Shown in pieces: positions 8,782 to 18,130 of a DNA stretch of 64,000 nucleotides. The stretch spans positions 1 through 64,000 of the forward strand of contig JAERTH010000026.1 in the NCBI GenBank assembly GCA_016844955.1, read 5' to 3'. Numbering within the stretch: position 1 is the stretch's first letter; the number at the start of each line of letters is the position of its first letter. The stretch comes from Fidelibacterota bacterium. Lineage in GTDB: Bacteria; Fidelibacterota; UBA8477; JABMPR01. The notes beneath the pieces are model-generated. The model did not search any database, was not told the DNA's origin, and saw only the letters and a program-made list of their open reading frames with translations. The translations under genes and the position numbers were made by a program.

Positions 8782-8816
8782 AAGGGGTTGCTTGCATGGG
8801 CTGACCCCTTTTTTTT
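8782..8816 (+). terminator. orphan rho-independent terminator
   Basis: AAGGGGT (8782-8788) pairs with ACCCCTT (8804-8810) and is followed by eight T residues on the plus strand. No plus-strand gene precedes it, so it may end a small RNA or act as an attenuator ahead of the lipoprotein gene. Confidence 0.75.
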
Positions 8817-8928
8817 ACCAGGTCTAATCATGCGGAATGTTGAGTAAAGCTTGAAATAGATTCAATCTGAGTAACACGCCCAGGGACAAACCCAGCTGAT
8901 ACGAGGAGCTAAAAAGAGGGTGAACACG

Positions 8929-11900
8929 ATGTCAAAGTGGAAAAATATCAATCAGGACAGGAAATATATTCCCATCCTGCTTATGCTTTCAATTTTCTTA
9001 GGATGCCAGGAAGCCCCTCCAAATAACGCGCCTGAAATTTCTGAGTTGATCATACATCCATCACAACCCAAGGCGGGACAAATCGTCCTGTTTACCGGGA
9101 TTGCCGAAGATATTGACGTTGATCCGTTGACCTACAAATGGATGGCCAGCGGAGGAACCTTTCTTGATAGCCTGGGTGCCAACCCTATCCAGTGGCAATC
9201 ACCTTCAGAGTCTGATTCAGTTATGGTATATCTTCAAGTTTCAGATGGGGAAACTACAGTCACTGAAGCAGTAAGCTTTTTTCTTGAGAATGGTGTCGGT
9301 GTCGTGGCGGGTCATGTAAGCGATATGAATACAGAATATCATTTGTCTGATGTGGTTGTGAATATCAATGGAGTTGAAGTAGTTACAGGCTCAGACGGAT
9401 ATTTCAGGTTTGACGATGTAATTGCTGGAGAAAACATTCCCATTAGCGCCATCGCTACCAACTATGTGACGTATGCAAGTTTTATTGATGTGGGAGTGGA
9501 AGAAAATATAGTTGATATCTCTATGACCCTTCTAACTGAAGTTGGGCGTGTTGCCGGATATGTCACCGATGTTTCCAGTGGCTTGAAACTGGCCGGGGTG
9601 GTAGTCCAAACCGGCAATATCTCAGATACCACTGGGACTGAGGGCTATTATGAATTGTATAATGTCCCGAATAGCGAAAATGTACCGGTTCGGGCTTCAC
9701 TGGATGGCTACAATATTCATTCAAGTTTGATAAATGTGACTGCTGGGTATAATACCAATGACATTGCACTTGAACCCAATATTGCCACCATCTCTGGCCG
9801 CGTAACTTCAATAGAGGATGATGTGCTGTTGGAAGGAGTTGTGGTAACGGTAAACCAGTATGAGGGTATTACCAACTCAGCCGGATTTTATGAAATAGTT
9901 GACATTCCTGTTACATCAAATGCATCAGTTTCGGCGTCTCTGGAAGGGTACATTACTTCCTATTCTATCATCGATATCGCAGGAGGTGCCAATCACCTGG
10001 ACCTGGAACTGGATGATAATCCTGGATCACTCACGGGGTGGGTGCGAAGCGCTCTGGATGGATCCGTTCTGGGTAATACATCGGTTCAGATCGGTCAAAA
10101 CTTTTTTACTACAGATATAACCGGAGCCTATGCAGCCACAGGACTGGAAACGGGAACCACACTTGTTACTTGCACAGTGCAAGGCTTTGACACCTATACT
10201 GAATTGGTTGAGATAAATGAAGGTGCCAACACCCTGGATATAGAATTGGATCCAAACATCGGGACCGTGACGGGTTTTATTCGTGACTCGGTCGCAGTTA
10301 GTTCACTGGTTGGGAAGCTAATCCAGCTGGGCAACCAAACCACGTTGAGTCAAACCGATGGATCCTTTGCTTTCAGCAACATTCCTCTGGGGCAACATTT
10401 ACTGTCAGTGACCCTGGAAAATTATGAGGACTATTCGTTAGTTCTTGATGTGTTGGCGGGTGATAATGTTCAGAACATTATTATGGTGCCCACCACTGGC
10501 AAAGTGCTGGGTATTGTTCGAAATTCGTCCACAGGAGCCGTTGTGGAAGGTGCTGAAGTCAGCGCTGATAATTCAAGTGCTCTAACTGATGAAGCTGGAT
10601 ATTTTGAGTTGCCTGCTGTTACCAGGGGATCCATTCATATCAGTTGTATGGCAGAATTTTTTATAGACTCGGAGGAAGCCATTACGGTGGAGTTCGGGGA
10701 TAACATCCATGACATATCTCTACAGCCAAGTGCCGGTGACATTGTAGGGTTGGTCGTTGATGCTGCTGAGAATACACCTCTGGATGGGGTACTGGTAACT
10801 GTAGGAGCCATGGCAGAAACTACAGATTCAACTGGAACCTATACCTTTGCCAATCTCGAACTTGGTTCTACTCAGGTAGAAGTCAGTGTTGATGGTTATG
10901 TTGGTCAATCTCAGTTGGTTGATGTTCAAGCTGGTGAGAATACGGCCAATTTCAGTCTGGTTGCTGATCATGGATCCTTGATTGGATATATCACCAGTGA
11001 TGCTGATAGCTCACCCCTCAGTGGCGTGTTGGTGACCGCTGGCAGCATGTCTGACACCACAGGTGCAGATGGCTTATACAATATTACCACGCTGGAACTG
11101 GGTTCAATTCAGGTGCACACGAGTGCCATCGGTTTTGTGGGACAAACTCAGCTTGTTGAAATTCAAGTGGGTGAGAATGCTGCCAATTTCAGTCTGGTCA
11201 CTGATAATGGATCTTTGATGGGATATGTAACCGACTCAGATGATATGACTCCTCTGGATTCCGCCCGGGTAATTCTGGGGACGGATACTGTCATGACAGA
11301 CATAGATGGCTATTATTTGTTTGAGAGTGCCATTATAGGCGAAAGCCTGGTCTTGAAAACCATTCGTGATGACTATTATGTTTTTTCGGATTGGATTGTG
11401 TTGGAAGCTGGTGAAAACACCCGCAATATCACTCTGAATTCAAACATTGGAAGCCTCATGGGCTACATAACAGATTCCAGCACGGGTGCTGGTCTCGACT
11501 CAGCTCAGGTCATACTGGATACTGATACTGTCCGGACAGATAACAGCGGTTACTATGAAATTTCAGGTGCTGTCACAGGGCAAAATCTGGTGCTCAATGT
11601 TTTAATGGCAGATTATGAGGGGTATTCAGATTGGATTGAATTAGATGCCGGTGAAAATGTGATGGACATTGCCTTGGTGGCAGATCCAGCCACCTTGATG
11701 GGTTTTGTGCGAGATGCAGTTTCAGAAGCTTTGCTGGATTCGGTTCAGATTATTTTCAACACTGACACGCTCATGACCGAGGCAAATGGCTACTATGAAT
11801 TTGACCCGGTTCTTGCCGGTACCGCAGATTCATTGCAGGTATCTCGACAGGGGTATACAAATCAGAGTCAATGGCTGGTGTTGAACCCAGGTGCTAACAC

Positions 11901-11931
11901 TGTAAATTTTAGTCTTAGCGAAATGGATTGA
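8929..11931 (+). CDS. lipoprotein with Ig/PKD-like domain and 11 carboxypeptidase-regulatory-like repeats
   Basis: This protein of about 1000 residues starts at the ATG at 8929 (AGAGG upstream); the GTG at 8920 would add three residues. A hydrophobic signal ends in a lipobox-like IFLGC. An Ig/PKD-like domain (about 40-125, with PLTYKWMASGG and VYLQVSDGE) is followed by 11 tandem units of about 80 residues to the end. Each unit has the pattern G.V.G.V.....L.G..V......TTD..G.Y.F..V..G.....S..GY.......V..G.N..D..L. This is the carboxypeptidase-regulatory / transthyretin-like beta-sandwich. Such stalks usually display or bind ligands outside the outer membrane. No catalytic domain is seen. A TPR sensor kinase gene follows after 95 bases and could be co-transcribed. 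Confidence 0.88.
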   Translation: MSKWKNINQDRKYIPILLMLSIFLGCQEAPPNNAPEISELIIHPSQPKAGQIVLFTGIAEDIDVDPLTYKWMASGGTFLDSLGANPIQWQSPSESDSVMVYLQVSDGETTVTEAVSFFLENGVGVVAGHVSDMNTEYHLSDVVVNINGVEVVTGSDGYFRFDDVIAGENIPISAIATNYVTYASFIDVGVEENIVDISMTLLTEVGRVAGYVTDVSSGLKLAGVVVQTGNISDTTGTEGYYELYNVPNSENVPVRASLDGYNIHSSLINVTAGYNTNDIALEPNIATISGRVTSIEDDVLLEGVVVTVNQYEGITNSAGFYEIVDIPVTSNASVSASLEGYITSYSIIDIAGGANHLDLELDDNPGSLTGWVRSALDGSVLGNTSVQIGQNFFTTDITGAYAATGLETGTTLVTCTVQGFDTYTELVEINEGANTLDIELDPNIGTVTGFIRDSVAVSSLVGKLIQLGNQTTLSQTDGSFAFSNIPLGQHLLSVTLENYEDYSLVLDVLAGDNVQNIIMVPTTGKVLGIVRNSSTGAVVEGAEVSADNSSALTDEAGYFELPAVTRGSIHISCMAEFFIDSEEAITVEFGDNIHDISLQPSAGDIVGLVVDAAENTPLDGVLVTVGAMAETTDSTGTYTFANLELGSTQVEVSVDGYVGQSQLVDVQAGENTANFSLVADHGSLIGYITSDADSSPLSGVLVTAGSMSDTTGADGLYNITTLELGSIQVHTSAIGFVGQTQLVEIQVGENAANFSLVTDNGSLMGYVTDSDDMTPLDSARVILGTDTVMTDIDGYYLFESAIIGESLVLKTIRDDYYVFSDWIVLEAGENTRNITLNSNIGSLMGYITDSSTGAGLDSAQVILDTDTVRTDNSGYYEISGAVTGQNLVLNVLMADYEGYSDWIELDAGENVMDIALVADPATLMGFVRDAVSEALLDSVQIIFNTDTLMTEANGYYEFDPVLAGTADSLQVSRQGYTNQSQWLVLNPGANTVNFSLSEMD

Positions 11932-12026
11932 TCTGACTTATCCGGACCACCGATATAGAACTTTAAATTAATGATCTACCTATTCACAAGGGTATTTCAA
12001 TCAACCTGAATCAAGGTGATTGTGCC

Positions 12027-14105
12027 ATGGTCCTAAATGATTCAATAGCTGTTGAAAAAGCAAATGTGCTTTCAGATCTTGGGCGATCAAAAGTCTATTC
12101 TGATAGAGCAACAGCCAGCTCAATGGGAGAAGAAGCGCTTTTGCTGGCCACAGAAGGTGCTGATGAACGGGCTCAATCTCTGGCGTTCAATCTGCTTAGC
12201 GATTGTAGATTTGCTGATGGGCTCCACAAAGATGCGCTTGAATTGGCCTCAAAAGCCCTGAAGATTCAGGAAATTCTGGATGAACCAAAGATTCTGGTTC
12301 GCTCCCTGACCCAGATGGCTAACAATAATCTTCGGATCAGTGAATATGAAACTTCCATTGAATACTATTCACGGGCTCTGGAAATTCATGAAGTATTGGA
12401 CAATCAGGTCGGAATAGCCCTCATACATGGGAATATGTCACTGGTACATAAACAACTGGGAAATTATGCTCAAAGTTTGGCTGAGGGTGACAAAGCAATA
12501 AAAATGTACAAGGAAATGGGAAACCAGGAGGGTGAAGCACGAAGCCTGGGCAATAAAGGTACAGTATTATTTGATCAGGGTTATCATGTTGAGAGTGTCA
12601 AAATTCATCTGCAAGCCTTAAAAATTAGAGAATCTCTAAATGATGTGGAAGGGATAGCACAATCCCTTGGTTGTGTAGGAATCTCTTTGAAAGAGATGGG
12701 GAAAGTTGATGATGCCCTTGAATACCTGAATCAGGCATTGGAAATTAGCCAGAAGATTGGCGATAGTTACTACATCACTCACTATCTCTCTGATATTGCT
12801 GGAATCTACAGTGAACAGAGTAAGTTTGAAAAAAGTCTGGAGTATAGTCTCCAGGCACTGGAACAATCTCGCAAGGGTGGTGTCCGGACAAATGAAGTCT
12901 ACACCCTCACGCGTATCGACAATATCTACAAAAACATGGGGAATCTCGATGAAAGCTCCCAGTTCTTGTTTCAGGCCAAAGATGTTGCCACTGAATCGGG
13001 AGAGAAATCCTACTTCACCGGCATATATAATAGTTTGGCAGCCAATTATCTGGAGCAGGGAAAGTTTGATCAGGCCAAATCTGCCGGATTAAAAAGTCTG
13101 CAGTATGCCTCTAAGACTGACCCGGTTTCTGATGTATCCTCAGTTCATCAAACATTGTACAATATTCACAAGGCCAGACAGGATTGGAAACTGGCACTTT
13201 CCCATCTCGAAAGCGCTACCGAGCTAAAGGAAAAGTATCTAGAGGAACAGAGAGAGGACAGAATCACCAAGCTTCAATCTCGCTATGAGACTGAAAAGGC
13301 CAAGCGTGAAGCAGAACTGTATAAGCTTAAAAATGTCAAGCTGGTGAAGAAGAACAAGAAAATCAAGGAACAGCAAAAAGCACTCACCAGGTCTGAACAC
13401 AACTATAAAATTCTTGCAGAAAAATTTTCAGAATCAAGCGGAATGAAAGAATTGCTTCTGGACATCGTGACACATGATCTGAGAAACCCTGCTGGCGTCA
13501 TCTATGGCATGGGGCAGATGCTACAGGAAACACTGCCTGCCGATGAAATGCTGGATGTGATTGTGTCCAGCAGTGAAAAGTTGCTTAACGTTCTGGATCA
13601 TGCAAAAAATCTCAGTATGGTATCTTCAGATGAAGATATCGGGATGGATCCGCTGCATTTAAAAACAATTGTTCAGGGAGTCCTCTCTGATTTTTCCAGT
13701 CAATTGAATTTGCATCAAATGACCGCTGAGATGGATATCTCCGAAGGCTTGAATGTGATCGCAAATCCGCTGATCCGGGAAGTGTTTGAAAATTTTTTCA
13801 GCAATGCTATCAAATATGCCAGCCAGGGCAAGCAGATCAATATTGATGCTCGCGTTGAGGGAGATCAGGTTGTGGTGTCTGTTAAGGACCGAGGAGACAC
13901 CATTGTTGAGGAGGAGAGAGAATCCATTTTTCTGCGTACTGCTCAGCTCAACAAAGGTAAAAGCAAAGGGCGTGGTCTGGGGCTTGCCATCGTGCGTAAA
14001 ATTGTGAATGTCCATAAGGGGGAATGTTGGGTTGAGCCAAATCTACCTTCTGGAAATTCGTTCTGTGTGAAGCTGAAACTGGCAAATGATGACCTGACTA
14101 AATAG
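12027..14105 (+). CDS. TPR-repeat sensor histidine kinase
   Basis: This is a 692-residue cytoplasmic kinase. Residues about 1-390 are tetratricopeptide repeats (about 8-9 units, e.g. ALEYLNQALEISQKIGDSYY), followed by a charged coiled coil (about 400-455), a HisKA-like helix with His483 in DIVTHDLRNP, and a GHKL ATPase (FFSNAIKYAS, KGRGLGLAIV). The ATP-lid Asp motif is weak (DRGDTI in place of DxGxG). AAGGTGAT lies six bases before the ATG. Kinases of this plan sense through TPR-bound partners. The kinase half is closely similar to that of the kinase at 58.7-59.9 kb, so both may signal to the same regulator. No response regulator is adjacent. Confidence 0.88.
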   Translation: MVLNDSIAVEKANVLSDLGRSKVYSDRATASSMGEEALLLATEGADERAQSLAFNLLSDCRFADGLHKDALELASKALKIQEILDEPKILVRSLTQMANNNLRISEYETSIEYYSRALEIHEVLDNQVGIALIHGNMSLVHKQLGNYAQSLAEGDKAIKMYKEMGNQEGEARSLGNKGTVLFDQGYHVESVKIHLQALKIRESLNDVEGIAQSLGCVGISLKEMGKVDDALEYLNQALEISQKIGDSYYITHYLSDIAGIYSEQSKFEKSLEYSLQALEQSRKGGVRTNEVYTLTRIDNIYKNMGNLDESSQFLFQAKDVATESGEKSYFTGIYNSLAANYLEQGKFDQAKSAGLKSLQYASKTDPVSDVSSVHQTLYNIHKARQDWKLALSHLESATELKEKYLEEQREDRITKLQSRYETEKAKREAELYKLKNVKLVKKNKKIKEQQKALTRSEHNYKILAEKFSESSGMKELLLDIVTHDLRNPAGVIYGMGQMLQETLPADEMLDVIVSSSEKLLNVLDHAKNLSMVSSDEDIGMDPLHLKTIVQGVLSDFSSQLNLHQMTAEMDISEGLNVIANPLIREVFENFFSNAIKYASQGKQINIDARVEGDQVVVSVKDRGDTIVEEERESIFLRTAQLNKGKSKGRGLGLAIVRKIVNVHKGECWVEPNLPSGNSFCVKLKLANDDLTK

Positions 14106-14126
14106 CTAATCCTTAACTGCTTTATC

Positions 14127-16424
14127 TCAGCTTGGAGTTGTTTCTCCTCTCAAAAGCAACCATGCTGAAACATACGCTAGTATACCTACTATAAGTCCAA
14201 TTGAATAGCCATAGCTGATCACGATCAGTATGGTGATGGTTGAGCCCAGTACCGATGCTGCACCATTGACCGCAAAACCCCAGTCCACCAGGGGACCAAT
14301 GTGGCGTACTCCTTTTGGAAATGGCATTCCCATAAAGAATCCCAGTGGTGCCACTATGATGATGGTGGCCAGAATGCGTATGGTTTGCCCAAAGTCACCA
14401 AATAACAGCACGATATATTTGAACAGCACAATATCCAGAAAGAGCCAGGCAATGATCCCCACAAAGACCAGTTTTGAATCAAAGGCTGAAGAATAATGAC
14501 TGCCAATCCCCGAAGCTACCAGCAGGGTCATCAGTATGGTAGCTACGCTGTAAACGGAAGGGCCTACCAGTAATGTATACTGCTGCATGAGTATTAATTC
14601 AACTGACATAAAGGCGAAACCAATGGCAGCGAAGTACAGATAATGCTGCAGCGAGAGTCGTGGTCCCTTTTTCAAATAAGGGATGAGGGTAAGGGGCAAA
14701 ATCAGGAGTAAGACCACAATCACAATGATTCCTACGATTAATTTGGTCAGGGGGAATCCTCGAAACTCATAGGGCAGTAACCGTGCTTCCTTATCAAAAG
14801 TGAGATTCTTCCACAGACCCATCTGTGCGGCAAACGGCCGATTGTCACTATTGGGTGAAATGTCGATAGCAATAGAGTCTACAACGGTTTTCCAGCCCTG
14901 CTCAACAATGCGCTGATAGAGGTTGTCCTCGAGTGAATCAACTGCAGGGTATACCAGGTGGATATCGGAAAAGTTTGATGGGGTAATGTCGCGTAGCGCA
15001 ATCTGTAAAAATTCAGGCTCCAGGGGTTGCTTGGCGAGCAGTACCACCTTGCGGCGCATACTGGGCAGATTGTACACAGCGAAATGGGACCGAGGATTTT
15101 CGATCTTCAGAATCTCCAGTGCTTCAATGACCTCACTAACCAGTCGGGGCATGTAAAACTGGTGCTCCATCATGAGAAATCCTGAATCCGAAAGCGCTGT
15201 CCAATAGTCCTGAAAGGCTTCAGTTGTGAATAGATAATTTTCAGCCAACGCAAAGGACCCAGATGCCAGGGCTGCGAAGGTGTTGGAGCTCAGTGAATAG
15301 ATCACGTCAAAGCGAGACTCGTGGCGACGGATAAAAGCCCTGGCGTCTTCTGAGATCACTTTGACACGCGGGTCATCATATAAGTGGCTGGTATATAGAG
15401 GGAGTGTACTCAATTCAGTATCAAGAGAATCTGTGTAGGATTTCAGGTAGCCATCTGGATCACCAGAAATGAGCATTTTGTTAAACCAGGGGTTGACTTC
15501 CACAGCATGCACTTCAGTGGCGCCTTCAGCCAGGGCCTGGATCACATCTGCACCCCCACCAGAACCCAATGAAAGAAATCGACAGTTGTCGAATTGTCGA
15601 ATGAGATCCCCGGCAGGTATGCCCCAGAGATCTTCTGAGCCACTGTCTGGCAGAGAAAAATCTCCATCAAAATTATAGACCGGTGTATTGGCTGCATTAT
15701 CGATAACCATACCCCGCGCTTCATCACCAGGATAGGCAAACATCTTTATCTGAGCCATTGCATCCCAATGTTCGTAGATAACAGGGAATCGTTCAGGTTT
15801 TGATGACTTTAATAAGGTTCTGGCATTGAAGCTGGCGAATAGTGCCACCACAACCAGGACCGCCGGGATGAACATTAATGATTTTTTACTGTTCAGTAGA
15901 GCCGCCAGAAATATGGGAATGCTTATCAGGAAAGTAGCTACGGGAGTACTGAAGATATTCATGACCAATAGAGCACCTACAACCCCCAGTCCTGCGCCCA
16001 GTAAATCAGCCATATAAAGATTAGCAATATTATTGTGGAAACGCTTAAATATTGCTGCAAGTGCGATTCCGCAGAAATAGAAACTGGCGCTGAGGATGAA
16101 AATCACCAGGACTAGTTTACCCAGCATGGAAAAACTTCCAGGAAGATTTGAAAAACTCATCCCGAGACGGTAAACAAGGGGTGGACCCACCAGGGTCATG
16201 ATTCCCCCCAGTAGGAAGCTGGTGAATATCCCTGTGCTGGATTCTGTTTTTGGGAATAAGCGTAGTGTCAGCGATCCCAGTCCCAGACCTAAAATGGCCA
16301 GTGACAGTACCAGAAAGGCAAAGGTGTAAAAGAATTCCGCAGCCAGAATACGGGTCCAGATTAGTTCCAGTGACAGTAGTGAAAATGATAACAGTGCAAC
16401 CGTGAAGTTTTGTTTTCGATTCAT
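14127..16424 (-). CDS. membrane-embedded spermidine synthase-like (fused MFS/SpeE-type) protein
   Basis: This 765-residue protein has about seven N-terminal membrane helices, a central soluble Rossmann methyltransferase-like domain (about 235-560), and about seven C-terminal helices. The soluble part has a SAM-type glycine loop (LSLGSGGGADV), an acidic ligand at the end of the next strand (HAVEVNPW) and a later DVIYSLSSNTF segment. These match the spermidine-synthase fold found in 'fused MFS/spermidine synthase' proteins. Whether it makes polyamines is unproven, and many such proteins have unknown substrates. GAGGGG precedes the ATG. It converges on the TPR kinase gene and is upstream-flanked by two small secreted-protein genes on the same strand. 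Confidence 0.82.
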   Translation of the reverse strand: MNRKQNFTVALLSFSLLSLELIWTRILAAEFFYTFAFLVLSLAILGLGLGSLTLRLFPKTESSTGIFTSFLLGGIMTLVGPPLVYRLGMSFSNLPGSFSMLGKLVLVIFILSASFYFCGIALAAIFKRFHNNIANLYMADLLGAGLGVVGALLVMNIFSTPVATFLISIPIFLAALLNSKKSLMFIPAVLVVVALFASFNARTLLKSSKPERFPVIYEHWDAMAQIKMFAYPGDEARGMVIDNAANTPVYNFDGDFSLPDSGSEDLWGIPAGDLIRQFDNCRFLSLGSGGGADVIQALAEGATEVHAVEVNPWFNKMLISGDPDGYLKSYTDSLDTELSTLPLYTSHLYDDPRVKVISEDARAFIRRHESRFDVIYSLSSNTFAALASGSFALAENYLFTTEAFQDYWTALSDSGFLMMEHQFYMPRLVSEVIEALEILKIENPRSHFAVYNLPSMRRKVVLLAKQPLEPEFLQIALRDITPSNFSDIHLVYPAVDSLEDNLYQRIVEQGWKTVVDSIAIDISPNSDNRPFAAQMGLWKNLTFDKEARLLPYEFRGFPLTKLIVGIIVIVVLLLILPLTLIPYLKKGPRLSLQHYLYFAAIGFAFMSVELILMQQYTLLVGPSVYSVATILMTLLVASGIGSHYSSAFDSKLVFVGIIAWLFLDIVLFKYIVLLFGDFGQTIRILATIIIVAPLGFFMGMPFPKGVRHIGPLVDWGFAVNGAASVLGSTITILIVISYGYSIGLIVGILAYVSAWLLLRGETTPS

Positions 16425-16643
16425 GTTCCCCTCAGAAATGCAGTTTAATCTTGTCTCAATATTCAGTATCTACTCAGGAAATGGCGGCGATTGTTCCAGT
16501 AGTTGAATGTGGTTGTCAATATAGATTTCAAAGAAGCGAGGCAATCCATGAATCGATGAATGGCTGCTCTTAGCGTTCAAAGGTAGGCACGTCAGACTCA
16601 ATTGAGAAAGGCGGCGCAATGATTAATGGGTAGTAGTTACATG

Positions 16644-17075
16644 CTATGGGAACTGAACACATTTGTCCCACCATACCTCTGTTTCACACTGCAGGATGAT
16701 TTTGTCAATCGTGCATCTGGCAGGGGCAATGGCAGTGGATATTTCACTACCTTTAAAACGCACTTCCAGTTCTACCCAGAGTAATTCGATATCCGGTTCT
16801 GCCATGTTTGCCACTGCCGCACCAGCAGCAAATGCGAAGGCAAAATCCCGGGCTGTCTGGCTACGGCGTGAGATGATTTTGATGCGGATGGTGCGTCCCA
16901 ATCCAGGGTGTTCAATCAAATCGACGCAAACCAGATCAGGGCCAACACGATTAAGCCTGAAATACTGTTCGATAGAGTGGGGAATTTTTATATCGGGAAT
17001 TTGGGCTTGAAGCGCCAGCGGTAAAAATAGAAGCCAAAGGAATTTGAACCTGGAATCCGTTTGAAATGCCCCCAT
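16644..17075 (-). CDS. small secreted protein of unknown function, copy B
   Basis: This 143-residue protein has an N-terminal signal peptide (FLWLLFLPLALQAQ) and a mature part of about 115 residues. It shares the scaffold IP.SIE.YF...R.GP.L, GR..R.KI...R...T.DF.FAFA and KGSE...A.AP..C.ID.IIL, ending WWD.C.Q, with the neighbour at 17118-17537. I recognise no named family. Two Cys residues near the end could form a disulfide. It has only a weak ribosome-binding site and follows the other copy after 42 bases, so the two are a tandem duplication in one transcript. Function unknown. Confidence 0.78.
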   Translation of the reverse strand: MGAFQTDSRFKFLWLLFLPLALQAQIPDIKIPHSIEQYFRLNRVGPDLVCVDLIEHPGLGRTIRIKIISRRSQTARDFAFAFAAGAAVANMAEPDIELLWVELEVRFKGSEISTAIAPARCTIDKIILQCETEVWWDKCVQFP

Positions 17076-17117
17076 TTCTTCATTTGTGACTGAACGATAA
17101 GAATCTAGCCCTGGATA

Positions 17118-17537
17118 CTATTGCATCTGAAAACAGTCATTCCACCAGTCATCATAATCTACGTTTTTCAGGATGATGGCATCAATACTACAGTCTGCTG
17201 GCGCCATAGCATAGGTGGTTTCAGAACCTTTATAAGTGATATTCATTTCTACTATCAAGGTTTCGATGGGTATTTCTGCACGATTAGCAATGGCTGCCGC
17301 GGTGGCAAAAGCAAACCCGAGATCTGCAGTGCGACTGTTGCGGTTTGCTAAAATTTTTAATCTTAGTACCCTCCCATGCTTGAAATTGTTTGAAACATCA
17401 GCTGAGATCAATGTGGGGCCTATTCTGTACCGGTTAAAATATTTTTCAATCGAAGCGGGAATTTGGGGGTCCGCGATTTGGGCCATGGTAATGGTGGAAA
17501 CCATCAGACCAAGAATCAGGGTAATGCATTTATTCAT
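17118..17537 (-). CDS. small secreted protein of unknown function, copy A
   Basis: This 139-residue paralogue of the 16644-17075 gene has a signal peptide (ITLILGLMVSTITMAQ). I start it at the ATG at 17537, which has GAGGGA upstream, rather than at 17567. The mature protein begins IADPQIPASIEKYFNRYRIG and ends DDWWNDCFQMQ. The conserved central block FAFATAAAIANRAEIPIE suggests an alpha helix packed on strands. Two Cys in the same places as in the paralogue support a shared disulfide. No enzyme motif is visible. Function unknown. Confidence 0.8.
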   Translation of the reverse strand: MNKCITLILGLMVSTITMAQIADPQIPASIEKYFNRYRIGPTLISADVSNNFKHGRVLRLKILANRNSRTADLGFAFATAAAIANRAEIPIETLIVEMNITYKGSETTYAMAPADCSIDAIILKNVDYDDWWNDCFQMQ

Positions 17538-18130
17538 GACGAGTTCCCTCAGTTCTATAAAGACCAAGTTACATAAAAGTGGATTAGTTTACATCAGAGG
17601 GGGTCACATATCCAAATCAAATATTATGGACACTATCAGTGTGTGATTTAAATCCTTTAACTGATGGAAATGGAACAGGAGTAGATCATCCCAACTGTGA
17701 GAACACCTTTCGGCTGACCCGGACTGGATTCCAAAGACGATGTCTCCATCAATGAGGTGCTCAACTTTCTGGCTGGTTTGCTTCTTAACTACATGCTTGG
17801 AATGGAGCAATTGTGTACTCCTTTTTAAGCCATCGGGTTGATTGAAAGTGGCTAGTCTACCAGACCCACGCGTTTCTTAAACGTTTGTTTCAAAGCTATA
17901 TACATCGATAAAAAGTGTGGCACGTCTTAATTGATTCCATTGCATATTTGCACTATTTACTCGCTCTCATTTACAATGATGACCAAAATTTCAGGGGAGC
18001 CTTCTCTTACTGGACCTGGCAGTCTATTCATTCTGATTGGAGTCAGCCCTTTGCAACCTGCTTTTCTCTGCGTATGTTGATTACGCCTAAGCAGAAAACA
18101 CACAAAAGTATTTATTGAAGAGGGGAAACC
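17538..18130. other. 593-base intergenic region with a gene remnant
   Basis: This divergent spacer lies between the secreted pair (minus) and the YadA-like gene (plus). It holds a hemerythrin remnant (17727-17828, listed separately) and otherwise nothing coding. GAGGGG at 18119-18124 is the ribosome-binding site for the next gene. Confidence 0.5.
17727..17828 (+). pseudogene. decayed bacteriohemerythrin C-terminal fragment
   Basis: The plus-strand frame reads VSINEVLNFLAGLLLNYMLG, then MEQLCTPF and a TAA. It aligns end to end with the tail of the intact bacteriohemerythrin 3 kb downstream (VTLDEILDFLAGWLLDHTLG, then LDQLYGPF), about half of the positions being identical. The frame is blocked by a TGA at 17718, and the region upstream has no recognisable hemerythrin start. 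The last His ligand is replaced by Tyr (NYMLG for DHTLG). I read it as the relic of a second gene copy. Confidence 0.7.

Larger units (their letters stand above)
8438..8928. other. 490-base intergenic region
   Basis: This divergent spacer separates sqr (minus) from the repeat lipoprotein (plus). It holds a run of CTAACTC-like units at 8718-8758 and a plus-strand terminator at 8782-8816 with no annotated gene before it. AGAGG at 8915-8919 is the ribosome-binding site for the lipoprotein. Confidence 0.5.

Noticed and set aside
17604..17810. Minus-strand frame of 68 codons
   Set aside because: It overlaps the plus-strand hemerythrin remnant in the opposite sense and has no signal of its own; it is best seen as a shadow of the relic.
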